Of a stretch of DNA of 64,000 bases, positions 51,761 to 60,389 are shown piece after piece. The notes beneath the pieces are model-generated. The model worked only from the letters and a program-made list of their open reading frames with translations, did not search any database and was not told the origin of the DNA. Origin of the DNA: Olsenella sp. An188 (lineage in GTDB: Bacteria; Actinomycetota; Coriobacteriia; Coriobacteriales; Atopobiaceae). Both the position numbers and the translations under genes were made by a program. The stretch is taken from positions 62,001 through 126,000 of the forward strand of contig NZ_NFKF01000001.1 in assembly GCF_002160255.1 (NCBI RefSeq), in the 5' to 3' direction. Positions within the stretch are counted from its first letter, which is position 1. Each line of letters begins with the position of its first letter.

Positions 51761-52046
51761 CGCGGGCGCGAGGGCGGCGCTGCGGGTGCTCGCGCTCGCC
51801 TGCCGCGTGGCCGGGTGGGCGCTCCTCGCGCTCGTCGCTGCCGACGCCGTGCTCCCGGCCGGGCCGCGCACGCTGCTGCTCGGGGTTAACGGGTTCGTCT
51901 CGCGTCTCGTGCCCGCGCCGCTGCTCGGCCTCTTCGTGTTCCAGACCCCCTTCGGCGGGGCGCTGCGCGGAGACTTCGCCGTGCTTGCTATAGTGTTGCT
52001 CGTGCTCGACTGGATCTTCCGCCGCCTGTCTGCCTCGCCGCGCTGA
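51753..52046 (+). CDS. Small membrane protein overlapping the ABC-F gene
   Basis: A 97-residue hydrophobic protein with about three membrane segments (roughly 9-30, 37-63, 70-88) and a basic C-terminus (FRRLSASPR). The ATG at 51753 overlaps the ABC-F stop by eight bases, with GGGGGCGG-like bases before it, so it is probably translated. I recognise no family. It lies 22 bases before the M50 peptidase gene and may be part of the same transcript. It could be a real small protein or a weakly conserved frame. Confidence 0.55.
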
Positions 52047-52068
52047 CGCCGCGAGAGGGGAGTGCCCG

Positions 52069-52749
52069 TTGCTTTCTGCAAACCGTCTCTTCACCGTCGC
52101 GCTCACCGTGGCGCTCGTCATGGTGTCGGCGGTCATCCACGAGGTGGCCCACGGATGGGTCGCCTGGAAGCTCGGCGACCCGACGGCCAAGGAGGCCGGT
52201 CGGCTGACGCTCGACCCGAGGGCCCACCTCGACGGCTTCGGCTCGATCGTGCTGCCGCTGCTCATGGCGCTCATGGGCGGTCCCGTCTTCGCCTTCGCGC
52301 GCCCGGTGCCCTACAACCCGAGACGCCTACGCAATGCGCGGGTGGGCGAGCTGCTCGTGGCCCTCGCGGGCCCCGCGTCCAACCTGCTCCAGGCTCTTCT
52401 CGGCACCGCTGCCCTGGGGCTGCTGCTCGGCGCGGGCGACCTGGCCTGGCTCTACACGGGGCCCGGCTGGTGGCTCCTCGAGGCGCTTTCCACCTACGTC
52501 TACGTGAACCTCGTCCTGTGCTTCTTCAACCTGATCCCGTTCCCGCCGCTCGACGGCTCGAAGGTCGTCCTGTTCTTCCTCTCCGGCGAGGCCCGGCGCA
52601 GGTTCTACGAGCTCGAGCGCTACTCGATGGGCATCCTGCTGCTCGTGCTCTACGTCCTGCCCACGCTGCTCTACGTCGACCCGCTCGGCGCCTACCTCGA
52701 CGCAACGGCCGGGCGCCTTTACCTCGCGCTCGTTGGCCTGGTGATGTAG
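52069..52749 (+). CDS. Site-2 protease family (M50) membrane metalloprotease
   Basis: A 226-residue intramembrane protease without a PDZ domain, of the YwhC/Rv1 type. Zinc ligands are His24 and His28 in VIHEVAHGW and the Asp in FNLIPFPPLDGSKV near residue 162. About five membrane segments are visible. Translation starts at TTG 52069, six bases after GGGGAG at 52057-52062. Genes of this group commonly stand just before scpA-scpB, as here. The substrate is unknown. It is distinct from the larger RseP at 34715. Confidence 0.92.
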   Translation: MLSANRLFTVALTVALVMVSAVIHEVAHGWVAWKLGDPTAKEAGRLTLDPRAHLDGFGSIVLPLLMALMGGPVFAFARPVPYNPRRLRNARVGELLVALAGPASNLLQALLGTAALGLLLGAGDLAWLYTGPGWWLLEALSTYVYVNLVLCFFNLIPFPPLDGSKVVLFFLSGEARRRFYELERYSMGILLLVLYVLPTLLYVDPLGAYLDATAGRLYLALVGLVM

Positions 52750-52753
52750 CGCC

Positions 52754-53617
52754 ATGTCCTACCGCGTCCGCACGCAGGCCTACTCCGGCCCCTTCGACCT
52801 CCTGCTCCAGCTCGTGAGCCGCCAGCGCGTCACGATCGGCTCGATCTCCATCTCCGACGTCGCGAGCCAGTACCTCGAGGAGGTCGAGCGCATGGCCGAC
52901 CTCGACCTCGACGTGGCGAGCGACTTCGTGCTCGTGGCCTCGACGCTGCTCGACATCAAGGCCGCGTCGCTCGTGCCCGAGGACGCGCCGTCGCGCGGCC
53001 GCGAAGACGATGACGACGACGCCGACCTGGAGGGGCTCTCCCCGGACGAGGCGCGCGAGGTGCTCATCGCCCGCCTCATCGCCTACAAGCAGTTCCGCGG
53101 AGCCGCCTCCGCGCTCGGGGCGCGAGCCGAGGCCGAGGGCCGCATGCACCCGCGCACTGTCGGCGCAGACCCCGAGTTCCTCGGCCTCATGCCGGACTAC
53201 CTCGAGGGGATCTCGCTGCGCAGCCTCGCCGTCATCTGCGCCGACATAGACAGCCGGCGCGAGACGTTTCTCCTCGAGGCCGAGCACGTCGCGCCTCGCC
53301 GGCTCCCCGTGGCGCTGACCATCGCCGCGGTCGACCGCCTCGCGCGCTCGAGGGGGCACCTCACCTTCACCGAGCTTCTCGACGGCCAGGACAGCCCCGA
53401 GGCGGTGGTCGCGAACTTCCTGGCCATCCTCGAGCTCTACAAGCGCGGGCTCGTGAGCGTGCGGCAGGACGAGCTCTTCGGCGAGATCGAGGTCGACCAC
53501 GTCGAGGGGGCGGATCCCTACGAGCTCGACGAGTCGGTGCTCTCCGAGCTCGCCCAGGACTACGACGAGGACGCGCACGCGCAGGCCGCGGGGGCGCGCC
53601 CGGAAAGCGAGGAGTGA
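52754..53617 (+). CDS. scpA: Segregation and condensation protein A
   Basis: ScpA is the kleisin that bridges SMC heads in the chromosome-condensing complex. The 287-residue protein begins with SGPFDLLLQLVSRQRVTIGSISISDVASQYLEEV, the kleisin N-terminal domain binding the SMC neck, then FVLVASTLLDIKAASLVP. An acidic insert (EDDDDDADLEG) and a C-terminal winged helix (TFTELLDGQDSPEAVVANFLAILELYKRGLVSVRQ) follow. The tail after residue 265 is acidic. scpB starts one base after its stop. Confidence 0.95.
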   Translation: MSYRVRTQAYSGPFDLLLQLVSRQRVTIGSISISDVASQYLEEVERMADLDLDVASDFVLVASTLLDIKAASLVPEDAPSRGREDDDDDADLEGLSPDEAREVLIARLIAYKQFRGAASALGARAEAEGRMHPRTVGADPEFLGLMPDYLEGISLRSLAVICADIDSRRETFLLEAEHVAPRRLPVALTIAAVDRLARSRGHLTFTELLDGQDSPEAVVANFLAILELYKRGLVSVRQDELFGEIEVDHVEGADPYELDESVLSELAQDYDEDAHAQAAGARPESEE

Positions 53618-53618
53618 G

Positions 53619-54293
53619 ATGGCCGGTCTTGAAAGGGTCGAGTCGGGTTCGCTCAAGGGGCTGCTCGAGGCGCTGCTGCTCGTCTCCGACGACTCGGTGA
53701 GCGCCACCGACCTCGCGCGCGCCGCGCACGCGGAGCCCGGCGAGGTCGCCTCGGCGCTCGCCGAGCTCTCGGCCGAGTACGCCGACGCCAATCGCGGCTT
53801 CCAGCTGCGCGAGGTCGCGGGCGGGTGGCGGCTCTTCACGCACCCGGCCTACCACGACCAGGTGGCGGACTACGTGCTCTCCTGGGACACGAGACGTCTC
53901 TCCCAGGCCGCGCTCGAGACGCTCGCCGTGATTGCTTACCACCAGCCCGTCACCCGCGAGGGCGTGCGCGCCATCCGCGGCGTCAACTCGGACGGCGTCA
54001 TCGCGTCCCTTCGCGAGAAGGGCCTCGTGCGCGAGGTCGGGCGCGAGGCCGACCGCGGCCAGGCGCAGCTCTGGGGCACGACGCGCCTGTTTCTCGAGCA
54101 CTTCGGGCTCAGGAGCCTGCGCGAGCTCCCGCCTCTCGAGGACTTCGCCCCCGACGAGGAGTCGAGGCGCTTCATCCGCGAGCGCCTCTCCGGGCGCTCG
54201 ATCTCGTCCACGCTGGAGGAGGCGGACGCCGACATCGAGGAGGAGCGCGAGCTGCTCGAGGACGCCGATGCCGGGGAGGGCGCCGATGAGTGA
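53619..54293 (+). CDS. scpB: Segregation and condensation protein B
   Basis: ScpB dimers bind the middle of ScpA in the SMC-ScpAB complex. The 224-residue protein has two winged-helix domains: LEALLLVSDDSVSATDLARA at the start and LSQAALETLAVIAYHQPVTREGVRAIRGVNSDGVIASLREKGLV, the best-conserved part, in the second half. TTRLFLEHFGLRSLRELPPLEDF is the usual C-terminal signature. An acidic tail follows. The last eight bases overlap the start of the pseudouridine synthase gene, so the two are probably coupled. Confidence 0.96.
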   Translation: MAGLERVESGSLKGLLEALLLVSDDSVSATDLARAAHAEPGEVASALAELSAEYADANRGFQLREVAGGWRLFTHPAYHDQVADYVLSWDTRRLSQAALETLAVIAYHQPVTREGVRAIRGVNSDGVIASLREKGLVREVGREADRGQAQLWGTTRLFLEHFGLRSLRELPPLEDFAPDEESRRFIRERLSGRSISSTLEEADADIEEERELLEDADAGEGADE

Positions 54294-55116
54294 CCCCATC
54301 CGCGAGGACGGGCTCTACCCGATGCGCCTGCAGCGCTTCCTCGCGCGCGCGGGCGTCGCGAGCCGCCGCGGATCCGAGCGCCTCATGACGGCGGGTCGCG
54401 TGCGGGTCAACGGCGAGGTCGTGACCGAGCTCGGGAGCAAGGTCGACCCGGCGAGCGACGTCGTCACCGTCGACGGGCGCGAGTGCCGGATCGCGAGCGC
54501 CCCCTTCCACCTCATGCTGTACAAGCCCGCCGGCTACCTCACCACCATGAGCGACCCCTACGGGCGCCCGACCGTGGCCGACCTCGTGCCCGTCTCCGAG
54601 CACCCGGGGCTCTACCCGGTGGGGCGGCTCGACCAGGACACCACCGGCCTGCTGCTGTTCACCACCGCCGGAGAGCTCGGGCAGGCCCTCCTGCACCCCT
54701 CGCGCCACGTGGAGAAGCACTACGTCGCGCTCGTGTCGGGCACGCCCGACGAGCGCGACCTCGCCCGCCTGCGCGCGGGCGTCGAGCTCGAGGACGAGGG
54801 GCGGGCCGCCCCGGCGGCCGCGGAGCTGCTCTCGCCGCGCGACCCGCTCTTCTCGGTCGTGGCGCCGCGCGGGGCCGGGCGGACGGGCGGCGGGGAGCCC
54901 AACGCCGTCGTGGGGCTGACCATCCACGAGGGCAGGAAGCACCAGGTCAAGAAGATGATGCAGGCCGTGGGGCACCGGGTCCTGAGGCTTCACAGGGACG
55001 CGTTCGGCCCGCTCGCCCTCACGGGCCTCTCCGAGGGCGGGTGGCGCGCCCTCACGGGGGGCGAGGCCGGCGCGCTCGAGGCGCTTCTCGCCACGCGAGA
55101 CGGAAGGGAGTCGTAG
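54286..55116 (+). CDS. rluB: Pseudouridine synthase RluB/RsuA family
   Basis: This enzyme makes pseudouridine in ribosomal RNA, by family position probably 23S rRNA near position 2605. An S4 domain at about 13-58 (MRLQRFLARAGVASRRGSERLMTAGRVRVNG) precedes the catalytic domain with Asp in GRLDQDTTGLLLFT, and HVEKHYVALV and EGRKHQVKKMMQAVGH. ATG 54286 overlaps scpB by eight bases and has GGGGAGGG five bases upstream. The length is 276 residues. scpA-scpB-rluB is a conserved Gram-positive order. RsuA-type substrate choice cannot be excluded. Confidence 0.93.
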   Translation: MSDPIREDGLYPMRLQRFLARAGVASRRGSERLMTAGRVRVNGEVVTELGSKVDPASDVVTVDGRECRIASAPFHLMLYKPAGYLTTMSDPYGRPTVADLVPVSEHPGLYPVGRLDQDTTGLLLFTTAGELGQALLHPSRHVEKHYVALVSGTPDERDLARLRAGVELEDEGRAAPAAAELLSPRDPLFSVVAPRGAGRTGGGEPNAVVGLTIHEGRKHQVKKMMQAVGHRVLRLHRDAFGPLALTGLSEGGWRALTGGEAGALEALLATRDGRES

Positions 55117-55815
55117 ATGGCAAGCATGCCGGGAGACGTCGTCACCCAGCGGGTCCTCTTCATGAGGCACCCGGAGACGGTGTCCAACACCCAGCACTTC
55201 TTCTCCGGGAGGCTCGACGTGCCGCTGACGCCGCACGGAGAGCTGCAGCGCGAACGGGCCGTCGAGGCGCTCGTCGCCTTCTCGCCCGACCGCGTCTTCA
55301 CCTCGCCGCTCTCCCGCGCCCGCGGGCTCGCCGAGATGGCGGCGGAGCGCCTGGGCGTCCCCTGCACCCCGCTCGACGACCTGATCGAGATCGACTTCGG
55401 GCCGCTCGAGGGCATGGACGTCGACCGTGCCATGAACGAGGGGCTCGGCTTCCCCTGGCCGGTCGACGACGACGGTACCTCGCACCCGCCCGCGGGCGCG
55501 GAGAGCTTCGAGGGCCTGCGCGAGCGCTGCCTGCGCGCGCTCGACCTCCTCAGGCCGCTCGAGGGTCGCACCGCGTGCGTGACGCACGGGGGCTACCTGC
55601 GCATGCTGCTCGCCGCGGTCTACGACATCCCGCTCACGCGCTTCTGGGACCAGCACGTCCTCAACGTCTCGTCCCACTACCTCACCTGCGACGGGCGGAC
55701 CTTCGCCCTCGGCGGCTTCAACCTCTCCCCGGAGGAGGTCGTCCAGCACGCAACAACGCCCAACGAGTACGACACCCGTGACATCTGGGGCACGGGGGGA
55801 AGGAAGCTCTCATGA
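55117..55815 (+). CDS. Histidine phosphatase family protein
   Basis: A 232-residue member of the phosphoglycerate mutase-like superfamily. The catalytic RHP motif is FMRHPETVSNTQHFFSGRLDVPLTPHGELQ near residue 17, with the conserved Glu in LIEIDFGPLEGM and the second histidine in ACVTHGGYLRML. RHP instead of the usual RHG is a variant. It lies between rluB and cmk with a four-base overlap to cmk. The substrate is unknown; phosphatase rather than mutase activity is likely. The ATG directly follows the rluB stop; ATG 55126 is an alternative. Confidence 0.85.
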   Translation: MASMPGDVVTQRVLFMRHPETVSNTQHFFSGRLDVPLTPHGELQRERAVEALVAFSPDRVFTSPLSRARGLAEMAAERLGVPCTPLDDLIEIDFGPLEGMDVDRAMNEGLGFPWPVDDDGTSHPPAGAESFEGLRERCLRALDLLRPLEGRTACVTHGGYLRMLLAAVYDIPLTRFWDQHVLNVSSHYLTCDGRTFALGGFNLSPEEVVQHATTPNEYDTRDIWGTGGRKLS

Positions 55816-56522
55816 TCGTCGCCATCGACGGGCCGTCAGGCTCGGGCAAGTCCTCGGTCGCGCGCGAGGTCGCGCGGCGCTGCGGCCTCACCTACCTCGA
55901 CACCGGGGCGATGTACAGATCCGTCGCGCTCGCCTGCCTCGAGCGCGGCGTCGACCCCGAGGACGCGCCCTCGGTCGCCGAGGTCGCGCGGACGGCGCGC
56001 GTCGAGTTCGTGAGCGAGGGGGACGGGCAGCGCGTCCTTCTCGACGGGCGCGACGTGACGGCCCAGATCCGCACCCCCGAGGTCGAGCTCGCGGTCTCGC
56101 CGGTCTCGGCGAACCCGGAGGTGCGCGAGACGATGGTCGCCCTCCAGCGCGCCTGCGCCGCGTCGGGCGACGTCGTCGCGGAGGGCCGCGACATCGGCAC
56201 CGTCGTCTTCCCGTCCGCCGAGGTGAAGGTCTTCCTGAGCGCCTCCCCCGAGGCGCGTGCGCGGCGTCGCGCGGTTCAGCGCCGCGGCGGCAACCTCGCC
56301 ACCGGCGACGACGTGGACGTCGACGCCGAGGTCGAGCGCGCCATCCTCGCCGACCTCGTCCGCCGCGACGAGTACGACTCGTCCCGCGAGGCGTCGCCGC
56401 TGCGCGCCGCCGAGGACGCCGTCGCGATCGACTCCTCCGAGCTCGGCTTCAACGAGGTGGTCGAGCGCATCGTCGCCCTGTCGCCCGTGCTCGCGGCTCG
56501 CTCCGGGGAGGCGCGCTCATGA
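55812..56522 (+). CDS. cmk: Cytidylate kinase
   Basis: Cmk phosphorylates CMP and dCMP, recycling CMP released in phospholipid and RNA turnover. The P-loop is VAIDGPSGSGKSSVAREVA at the N-terminus, followed by YLDTGAMYRSVALACL. The substrate region contains VSANPEVRE and VAEGRDIGTVVFP; the lid has LSASPEARARRRA. The 236-residue length is typical. ATG 55812 overlaps the phosphatase stop. Its own stop overlaps the plsC start. cmk next to plsC is a frequent pairing linked to CDP-diacylglycerol use. Confidence 0.96.
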   Translation: MIVAIDGPSGSGKSSVAREVARRCGLTYLDTGAMYRSVALACLERGVDPEDAPSVAEVARTARVEFVSEGDGQRVLLDGRDVTAQIRTPEVELAVSPVSANPEVRETMVALQRACAASGDVVAEGRDIGTVVFPSAEVKVFLSASPEARARRRAVQRRGGNLATGDDVDVDAEVERAILADLVRRDEYDSSREASPLRAAEDAVAIDSSELGFNEVVERIVALSPVLAARSGEARS

Positions 56523-57265
56523 GCGGGGGCGGGCGCGCCGGCGAGCGCATGCGCGCCTTCGCCGGAAACAGCTACGACGACTACTACGACCACGACCTGC
56601 GCGATCACCCCCTGCCCGGGCGCCTGCTCATCGGGGCCGTCGTGCGGATCCTGTGGGTGGTGACCAAGCTGCTGTGGCCGTGGAGGATCGAGCGCGCCGA
56701 GCTCCTCCTCGACGACGCGCGCGGGCGCGTGGTCATCATGAACCACCAGTCCATGCTCGACCCGGTCGCCGTCGTGGTCACGATGTGGATGGCGCACGTC
56801 CCGGTCCGCATCGTCTACAAGAGCGAGTTCGACAGGATCGCTCCGGCCACCTGGCTCTTCTCGCGCGCCGGCGGTTTTCCCGTGGAGCGCGGCACGGCCG
56901 ACATGAGGACCGTCCGCCGCGCCCGTGCCATGCTGCAGCGCGGCGAGTGCGTGCTCATCTACCCCGAGGGGACCCGCGTGAAGCAGGACAGCGACGCCGA
57001 GACCCACGGCGGCTACGCGATCATGGCGCAGCTCGCCAAGGCGCCCGTCCAGCCCGTGGCCATCGTCGGCGCGCGCGACCTGCGCTTCCGCAAGCGCGTC
57101 TACATGCGCGTCGGTGAGCCCATCGAGTGGGGGGAGCTCGCGGACCTCAAGCGCAAGGAGCAGGTCGCCGAGATGGAGCGCCTCGGCATGGAGCGCGTCT
57201 ACGCGCTCGTCGACGAGCTGCGCGCCGAGCACCCCGGGGTGGAGGAGGACGCGAGCCGTGGCTGA
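56519..57265 (+). CDS. plsC: 1-acyl-sn-glycerol-3-phosphate acyltransferase
   Basis: PlsC acylates lysophosphatidic acid to phosphatidic acid, the substrate of CdsA encoded in this window. The 248-residue protein has an N-terminal membrane-associated segment (about 35-54) and the acyltransferase motifs NHQSMLDP (His76, Asp81), FPVERGTAD and YPEGTRVK. ATG 56519 overlaps the cmk stop by four bases; a longer frame inside cmk is rejected. The last eight bases overlap the ispH start. With plsY and gpsA at the window end, most of the phosphatidate route is represented. Confidence 0.92.
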   Translation: MSGGGRAGERMRAFAGNSYDDYYDHDLRDHPLPGRLLIGAVVRILWVVTKLLWPWRIERAELLLDDARGRVVIMNHQSMLDPVAVVVTMWMAHVPVRIVYKSEFDRIAPATWLFSRAGGFPVERGTADMRTVRRARAMLQRGECVLIYPEGTRVKQDSDAETHGGYAIMAQLAKAPVQPVAIVGARDLRFRKRVYMRVGEPIEWGELADLKRKEQVAEMERLGMERVYALVDELRAEHPGVEEDASRG

Positions 57266-58100
57266 GATCCGCGTCGCGCGCGAGGCCGGGGCCTGCTACG
57301 GGGTCGAGCGCGCGCTCCAGATGGTAGAGGCGGCCGCGGCCGAGCGCGCGGGGGCCGTGCACACGCTTGGGCCGCTCATCCACAACCCGCGCGTCGTGGC
57401 CGACCTCGCCGAGCGCGGCGTCGACGCCGTCGGCTCGCCCGACGAGGCCGCCGGGGACACGCTGCTGCTGCGCACCCACGGGACGGCGCCCGAGGAGGAG
57501 GCCCGCGCGCGCGAGCTCTGCGCGCGGGTGCTCGACGCCACGTGTCCGTTCGTTAAGAAGGTCCACCTCGCCGCGCGGCGCCTCGCCGACGAGGGCTACC
57601 AGGTCGTCGTGGTGGGGGAGGCGGGCCACCCCGAGGTGGAGGCCACGCTGCCGCACGCCCCGGGCGCCGTCGTCGTGGGCTCCGCCGAACAGGCGCGCGC
57701 CGTCCCGCGCGCGCGGCGCATGGGCGTGGTCGTCCAGACCACGGCGCGCAGGGAGCTTCTCGCCGAGGTGGTGGGAGAGCTGCTCGGGAGGGCCGAGGAG
57801 CTCCGCGTGGTCAACACCATCTGCGAGGCGACCTCCGGGCACCAGGCAGCGGCCGAGGAGCTCGCCCGCGAGGCCGACGTCATGATCGTCATCGGGGGCC
57901 GCATCTCCGCCAACACCACGCGCCTCGCGGAGATATCCGCCGCGTGCTGCCCCGCCACCCATCACGTGGAGGGGGCGGACGAGCTGCGCGCCGACTGGTT
58001 CGCGGGCGCGGGCGTCATCGGCATCACCGCGGGCGCGTCGACCCCCGCCTCCCAGATCGAGGCCGTGCGCGAGCGGATCGGCGAGCTCGTCGGCGCGTAG
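57258..58100 (+). CDS. ispH: 4-hydroxy-3-methylbut-2-enyl diphosphate reductase
   Basis: IspH is the last enzyme of the MEP pathway, reducing HMBPP to isopentenyl and dimethylallyl diphosphate with a [4Fe-4S] cluster. The three cluster cysteines are in GACYGVERAL (Cys13), DATCPFVKKVH and VNTICEATSGHQ. THGTAPEEE, EAGHPEVE and QTTARRE are further family motifs. The 280-residue length is standard for the compact type. GTG 57258 overlaps plsC by eight bases and has GGAGGAGGA upstream. IspG and Dxr are encoded 20 kb earlier. Confidence 0.95.
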   Translation: MAEIRVAREAGACYGVERALQMVEAAAAERAGAVHTLGPLIHNPRVVADLAERGVDAVGSPDEAAGDTLLLRTHGTAPEEEARARELCARVLDATCPFVKKVHLAARRLADEGYQVVVVGEAGHPEVEATLPHAPGAVVVGSAEQARAVPRARRMGVVVQTTARRELLAEVVGELLGRAEELRVVNTICEATSGHQAAAEELAREADVMIVIGGRISANTTRLAEISAACCPATHHVEGADELRADWFAGAGVIGITAGASTPASQIEAVRERIGELVGA

Positions 58101-58159
58101 CGCGCACGCACGGCCCTGTGGCACAATGGCTGGCGAAAGGGACCGCGAGAAGGGGAGCG

Positions 58160-59542
58160 ATGGCCGAGCAGAAGCGCGCCGACTACGCATCGACGAGGCC
58201 TCAGACCGACGGCGCCTGGGTCGCCGCAGTCGAGGAGGGCAGCCCCGCCTGGGAGGCGGGCATCGAGCCCGGCATGCGCGTCGTGTCCGTGAACGGCGTC
58301 GAGCCGCGCGACCTCATCGACTGGCGCTGGGAGGCCGACGGCGGCACCTGCGACCTCGAGGTCTTTGACCCGCGCGACGGCACGACCACCCCCTGCACGC
58401 TGGAGCGCGAGCCCGGCCAGGACTGGGGCGTCGACTTCACCGACGTGCTCTTCGACGGCATCCGCACCTGCGTGAACGCCTGCCAGTTCTGCTTCATGAC
58501 GATGCTGCCCCCGGAGGCGCGCGCCAGCCTCACCCTGCGCGATGACGACTACCGCCTCTCCTTCCTGCAGGGCAACTTCGTCACGCTCACCAACGTCTCC
58601 GACGAGGAGGCGGAGCGCATCGTCACCTGCGGGCTCTCGCCCATGAACGTCTCCATCCACGCGATCACGCCGGAGGTGCGCAGAAGCCTCATCGGCCGCC
58701 ACGCCGACCGCGGCATCGAGGTCCTGGAGCGCCTGCTCGCGGGCGGCATCGAGGTCCACGCCCAGATCGTGCTCTGCCCGGGCATCAACGACGGCGCCGA
58801 GCTCGCGGCCACGCTCGACTGGGCGGAGGCCCGCCCCGGCATAACGTCGCTCGCCGTGGTGCCGCTCGGCTACACCAAGCACAGCCGCCGCTTCAACCGC
58901 TCCTACTCCGATGACCCGGAGGCGGCGCGCGAGGTCGTGCGCCTCATCGAGCCCTACCAGCGCCGCGCCCGCGAGGCCCTCGGCATCACGCGCTTCCAGC
59001 TCTCCGACGAGTTCTACGTCGCGGCGCGCCTCGAGGTCCCGCCCGCCGAGACCTACGACGGCTACCCGCAGTTCTATGACGGCATCGGCATGCTGCGGAG
59101 CTTCCTCGACGAGGCCTCGCTCGTCGCCCGCGAGCGGCCGGGTGACCTCGCGCTCGTCGACGAGCGCCTCGGCGAGAAGGGCCTGCGCCTCACGCTCGTC
59201 TGCGGCGAGGCCGCCGCCGAGACCATCGACGTCTTCGCGCGGCTCCTCTCACCGTCCGGCCGCGCCTCGGTCACGGCCATCCGCAACGACTACTTCGGCG
59301 GGGACGTCAACGTGACCGGCCTCATCGTCTCCGAGGACCTGCTCGCCCAGCTGCCTAAGGACCTCAACGGCATGCTCGTAGTGCTGCCCGAGGTGATGTT
59401 CAACTTCGACAAGCTCACCCTGGACGGCGACACGCAGGAGCGCATCCTCGACGAGCTCGAGCGCCGTGGCGCCCGCGCCATCGTCTCCGTCACGAGCCCA
59501 ACAGACTACCTGGACGCACTTCTCGCCGCACTGTCCTCGTGA
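58160..59542 (+). CDS. DUF512 radical SAM-like protein with PDZ domain
   Basis: A 460-residue protein of the DUF512/YtvI-less 'NifB/MoaA-like FeS oxidoreductase' group that commonly neighbours der. A PDZ-like domain (AAVEEGSPAWEAGIEPGMRVVSVNGVEPRDL) covers about residues 15-75. An iron-sulfur site at CVNACQFCFM (Cys104, Cys108, Cys111) follows, then FLQGNFVTLTN and VSIHAITPEVRR. The C-terminal DUF512 region has FQLSDEFYVAA, RNDYFGGDVNVTGL and VMFNFDKLTLDG. The substrate is unknown. ATG 58160 has AAGGGGAG upstream. A terminator follows, and an AT-rich cassette separates it from der. Confidence 0.88.
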   Translation: MAEQKRADYASTRPQTDGAWVAAVEEGSPAWEAGIEPGMRVVSVNGVEPRDLIDWRWEADGGTCDLEVFDPRDGTTTPCTLEREPGQDWGVDFTDVLFDGIRTCVNACQFCFMTMLPPEARASLTLRDDDYRLSFLQGNFVTLTNVSDEEAERIVTCGLSPMNVSIHAITPEVRRSLIGRHADRGIEVLERLLAGGIEVHAQIVLCPGINDGAELAATLDWAEARPGITSLAVVPLGYTKHSRRFNRSYSDDPEAAREVVRLIEPYQRRAREALGITRFQLSDEFYVAARLEVPPAETYDGYPQFYDGIGMLRSFLDEASLVARERPGDLALVDERLGEKGLRLTLVCGEAAAETIDVFARLLSPSGRASVTAIRNDYFGGDVNVTGLIVSEDLLAQLPKDLNGMLVVLPEVMFNFDKLTLDGDTQERILDELERRGARAIVSVTSPTDYLDALLAALSS

Positions 59543-59546
59543 TTTG

Positions 59547-59570
59547 CCAGCCTAAGAGGCTGGATTTTAG
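59547..59570 (+). terminator. Intrinsic terminator after the DUF512 gene
   Basis: CCAGCCT (59547-59553) pairs with AGGCTGG (59557-59563) around AAG, followed by ATTTTAG. GC content falls sharply from this point. Confidence 0.75.
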
Positions 59571-59837
59571 CCTAAATAAGCCTCTCTATGTGTTTGTCGC
59601 ATTTTTACTATGGCCGACTTTCTGTCAATGGTCACGGCGGGCGTACGCGGGGAGTGTCTGGCTCGGAGTTAGTGTGACAGAGCCTATAGATTCAATTGAG
59701 TCGTTGTCATCTTGAGAACCGTTGGCCGAAGTAACTTAGTCGAAAAGCCTATTCATCCAGTAGCTTTATCTCCCTTGAGGGTTTAAATGAATATTGCATA
59801 TCGCTGCTCGTGAGGAGAATCGAAGGGGGAATATGTC

Positions 59838-60389
59838 ATGAAGAAGGCACAGGCCACATTTACCTGCTTTGCTCTTTTGTCATCCTTGGTTCTCTCCCTG
59901 CTGACTCCGCTACCCGCTTTTGGTTCGGATGCTCAGATTTCCGATTCTCTTTCCACAGAATCGGGATGTATAGAAATAGCTCCCGGAGAAACACATACTG
60001 TTCAACTCCAAACGCAACAGACTAATAACCTTACAGTTTATGCAGAATTTGATTTTGTCGCAGAAACGAATGGCTATGCATTTTTAAATGTTAATGCCTG
60101 GTGTCCAGATACCACCGCCAGGCTTAACAAAATATCCGGTGTTGTTAAATTTTACAGTCGGTCACGCGGTAACAAGTTAATGGATACTCAGTCGATTAGT
60201 TATTGGAACCCAATCCCAACATGGCGAATTGATGACTATATTGTATCGGATTATTATGTTCCTTCCGGTGAAACTGTTTATGCATACTACAGTCTTACCG
60301 TCTCTGGATACACTATTTCGCAGACCTCCTTTGCCAACTATACGCCTGACTATACAAGAGGGCTTGTAAGGCGGGCTCACGTTGCTTAA
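59838..60389 (+). CDS. Secreted protein of unknown function
   Basis: A 183-residue protein with a clear signal peptide: lysines at 2-3, a hydrophobic core at about 6-23 and a likely cleavage after Ala27-Phe-Gly29. The mature part is rich in Tyr, Ser, Thr and Asn and predicted as mainly beta strands (HTVQLQTQQTNNLTVYAEF, SGETVYAYYSLTVSGY), with only two cysteines. I do not recognise a family. AGGGGGA lies nine bases before the ATG. Codon use is AT-rich, unlike the neighbours. Its stop overlaps the start of the next gene, suggesting a functional pair. Confidence 0.7.
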   Translation: MKKAQATFTCFALLSSLVLSLLTPLPAFGSDAQISDSLSTESGCIEIAPGETHTVQLQTQQTNNLTVYAEFDFVAETNGYAFLNVNAWCPDTTARLNKISGVVKFYSRSRGNKLMDTQSISYWNPIPTWRIDDYIVSDYYVPSGETVYAYYSLTVSGYTISQTSFANYTPDYTRGLVRRAHVA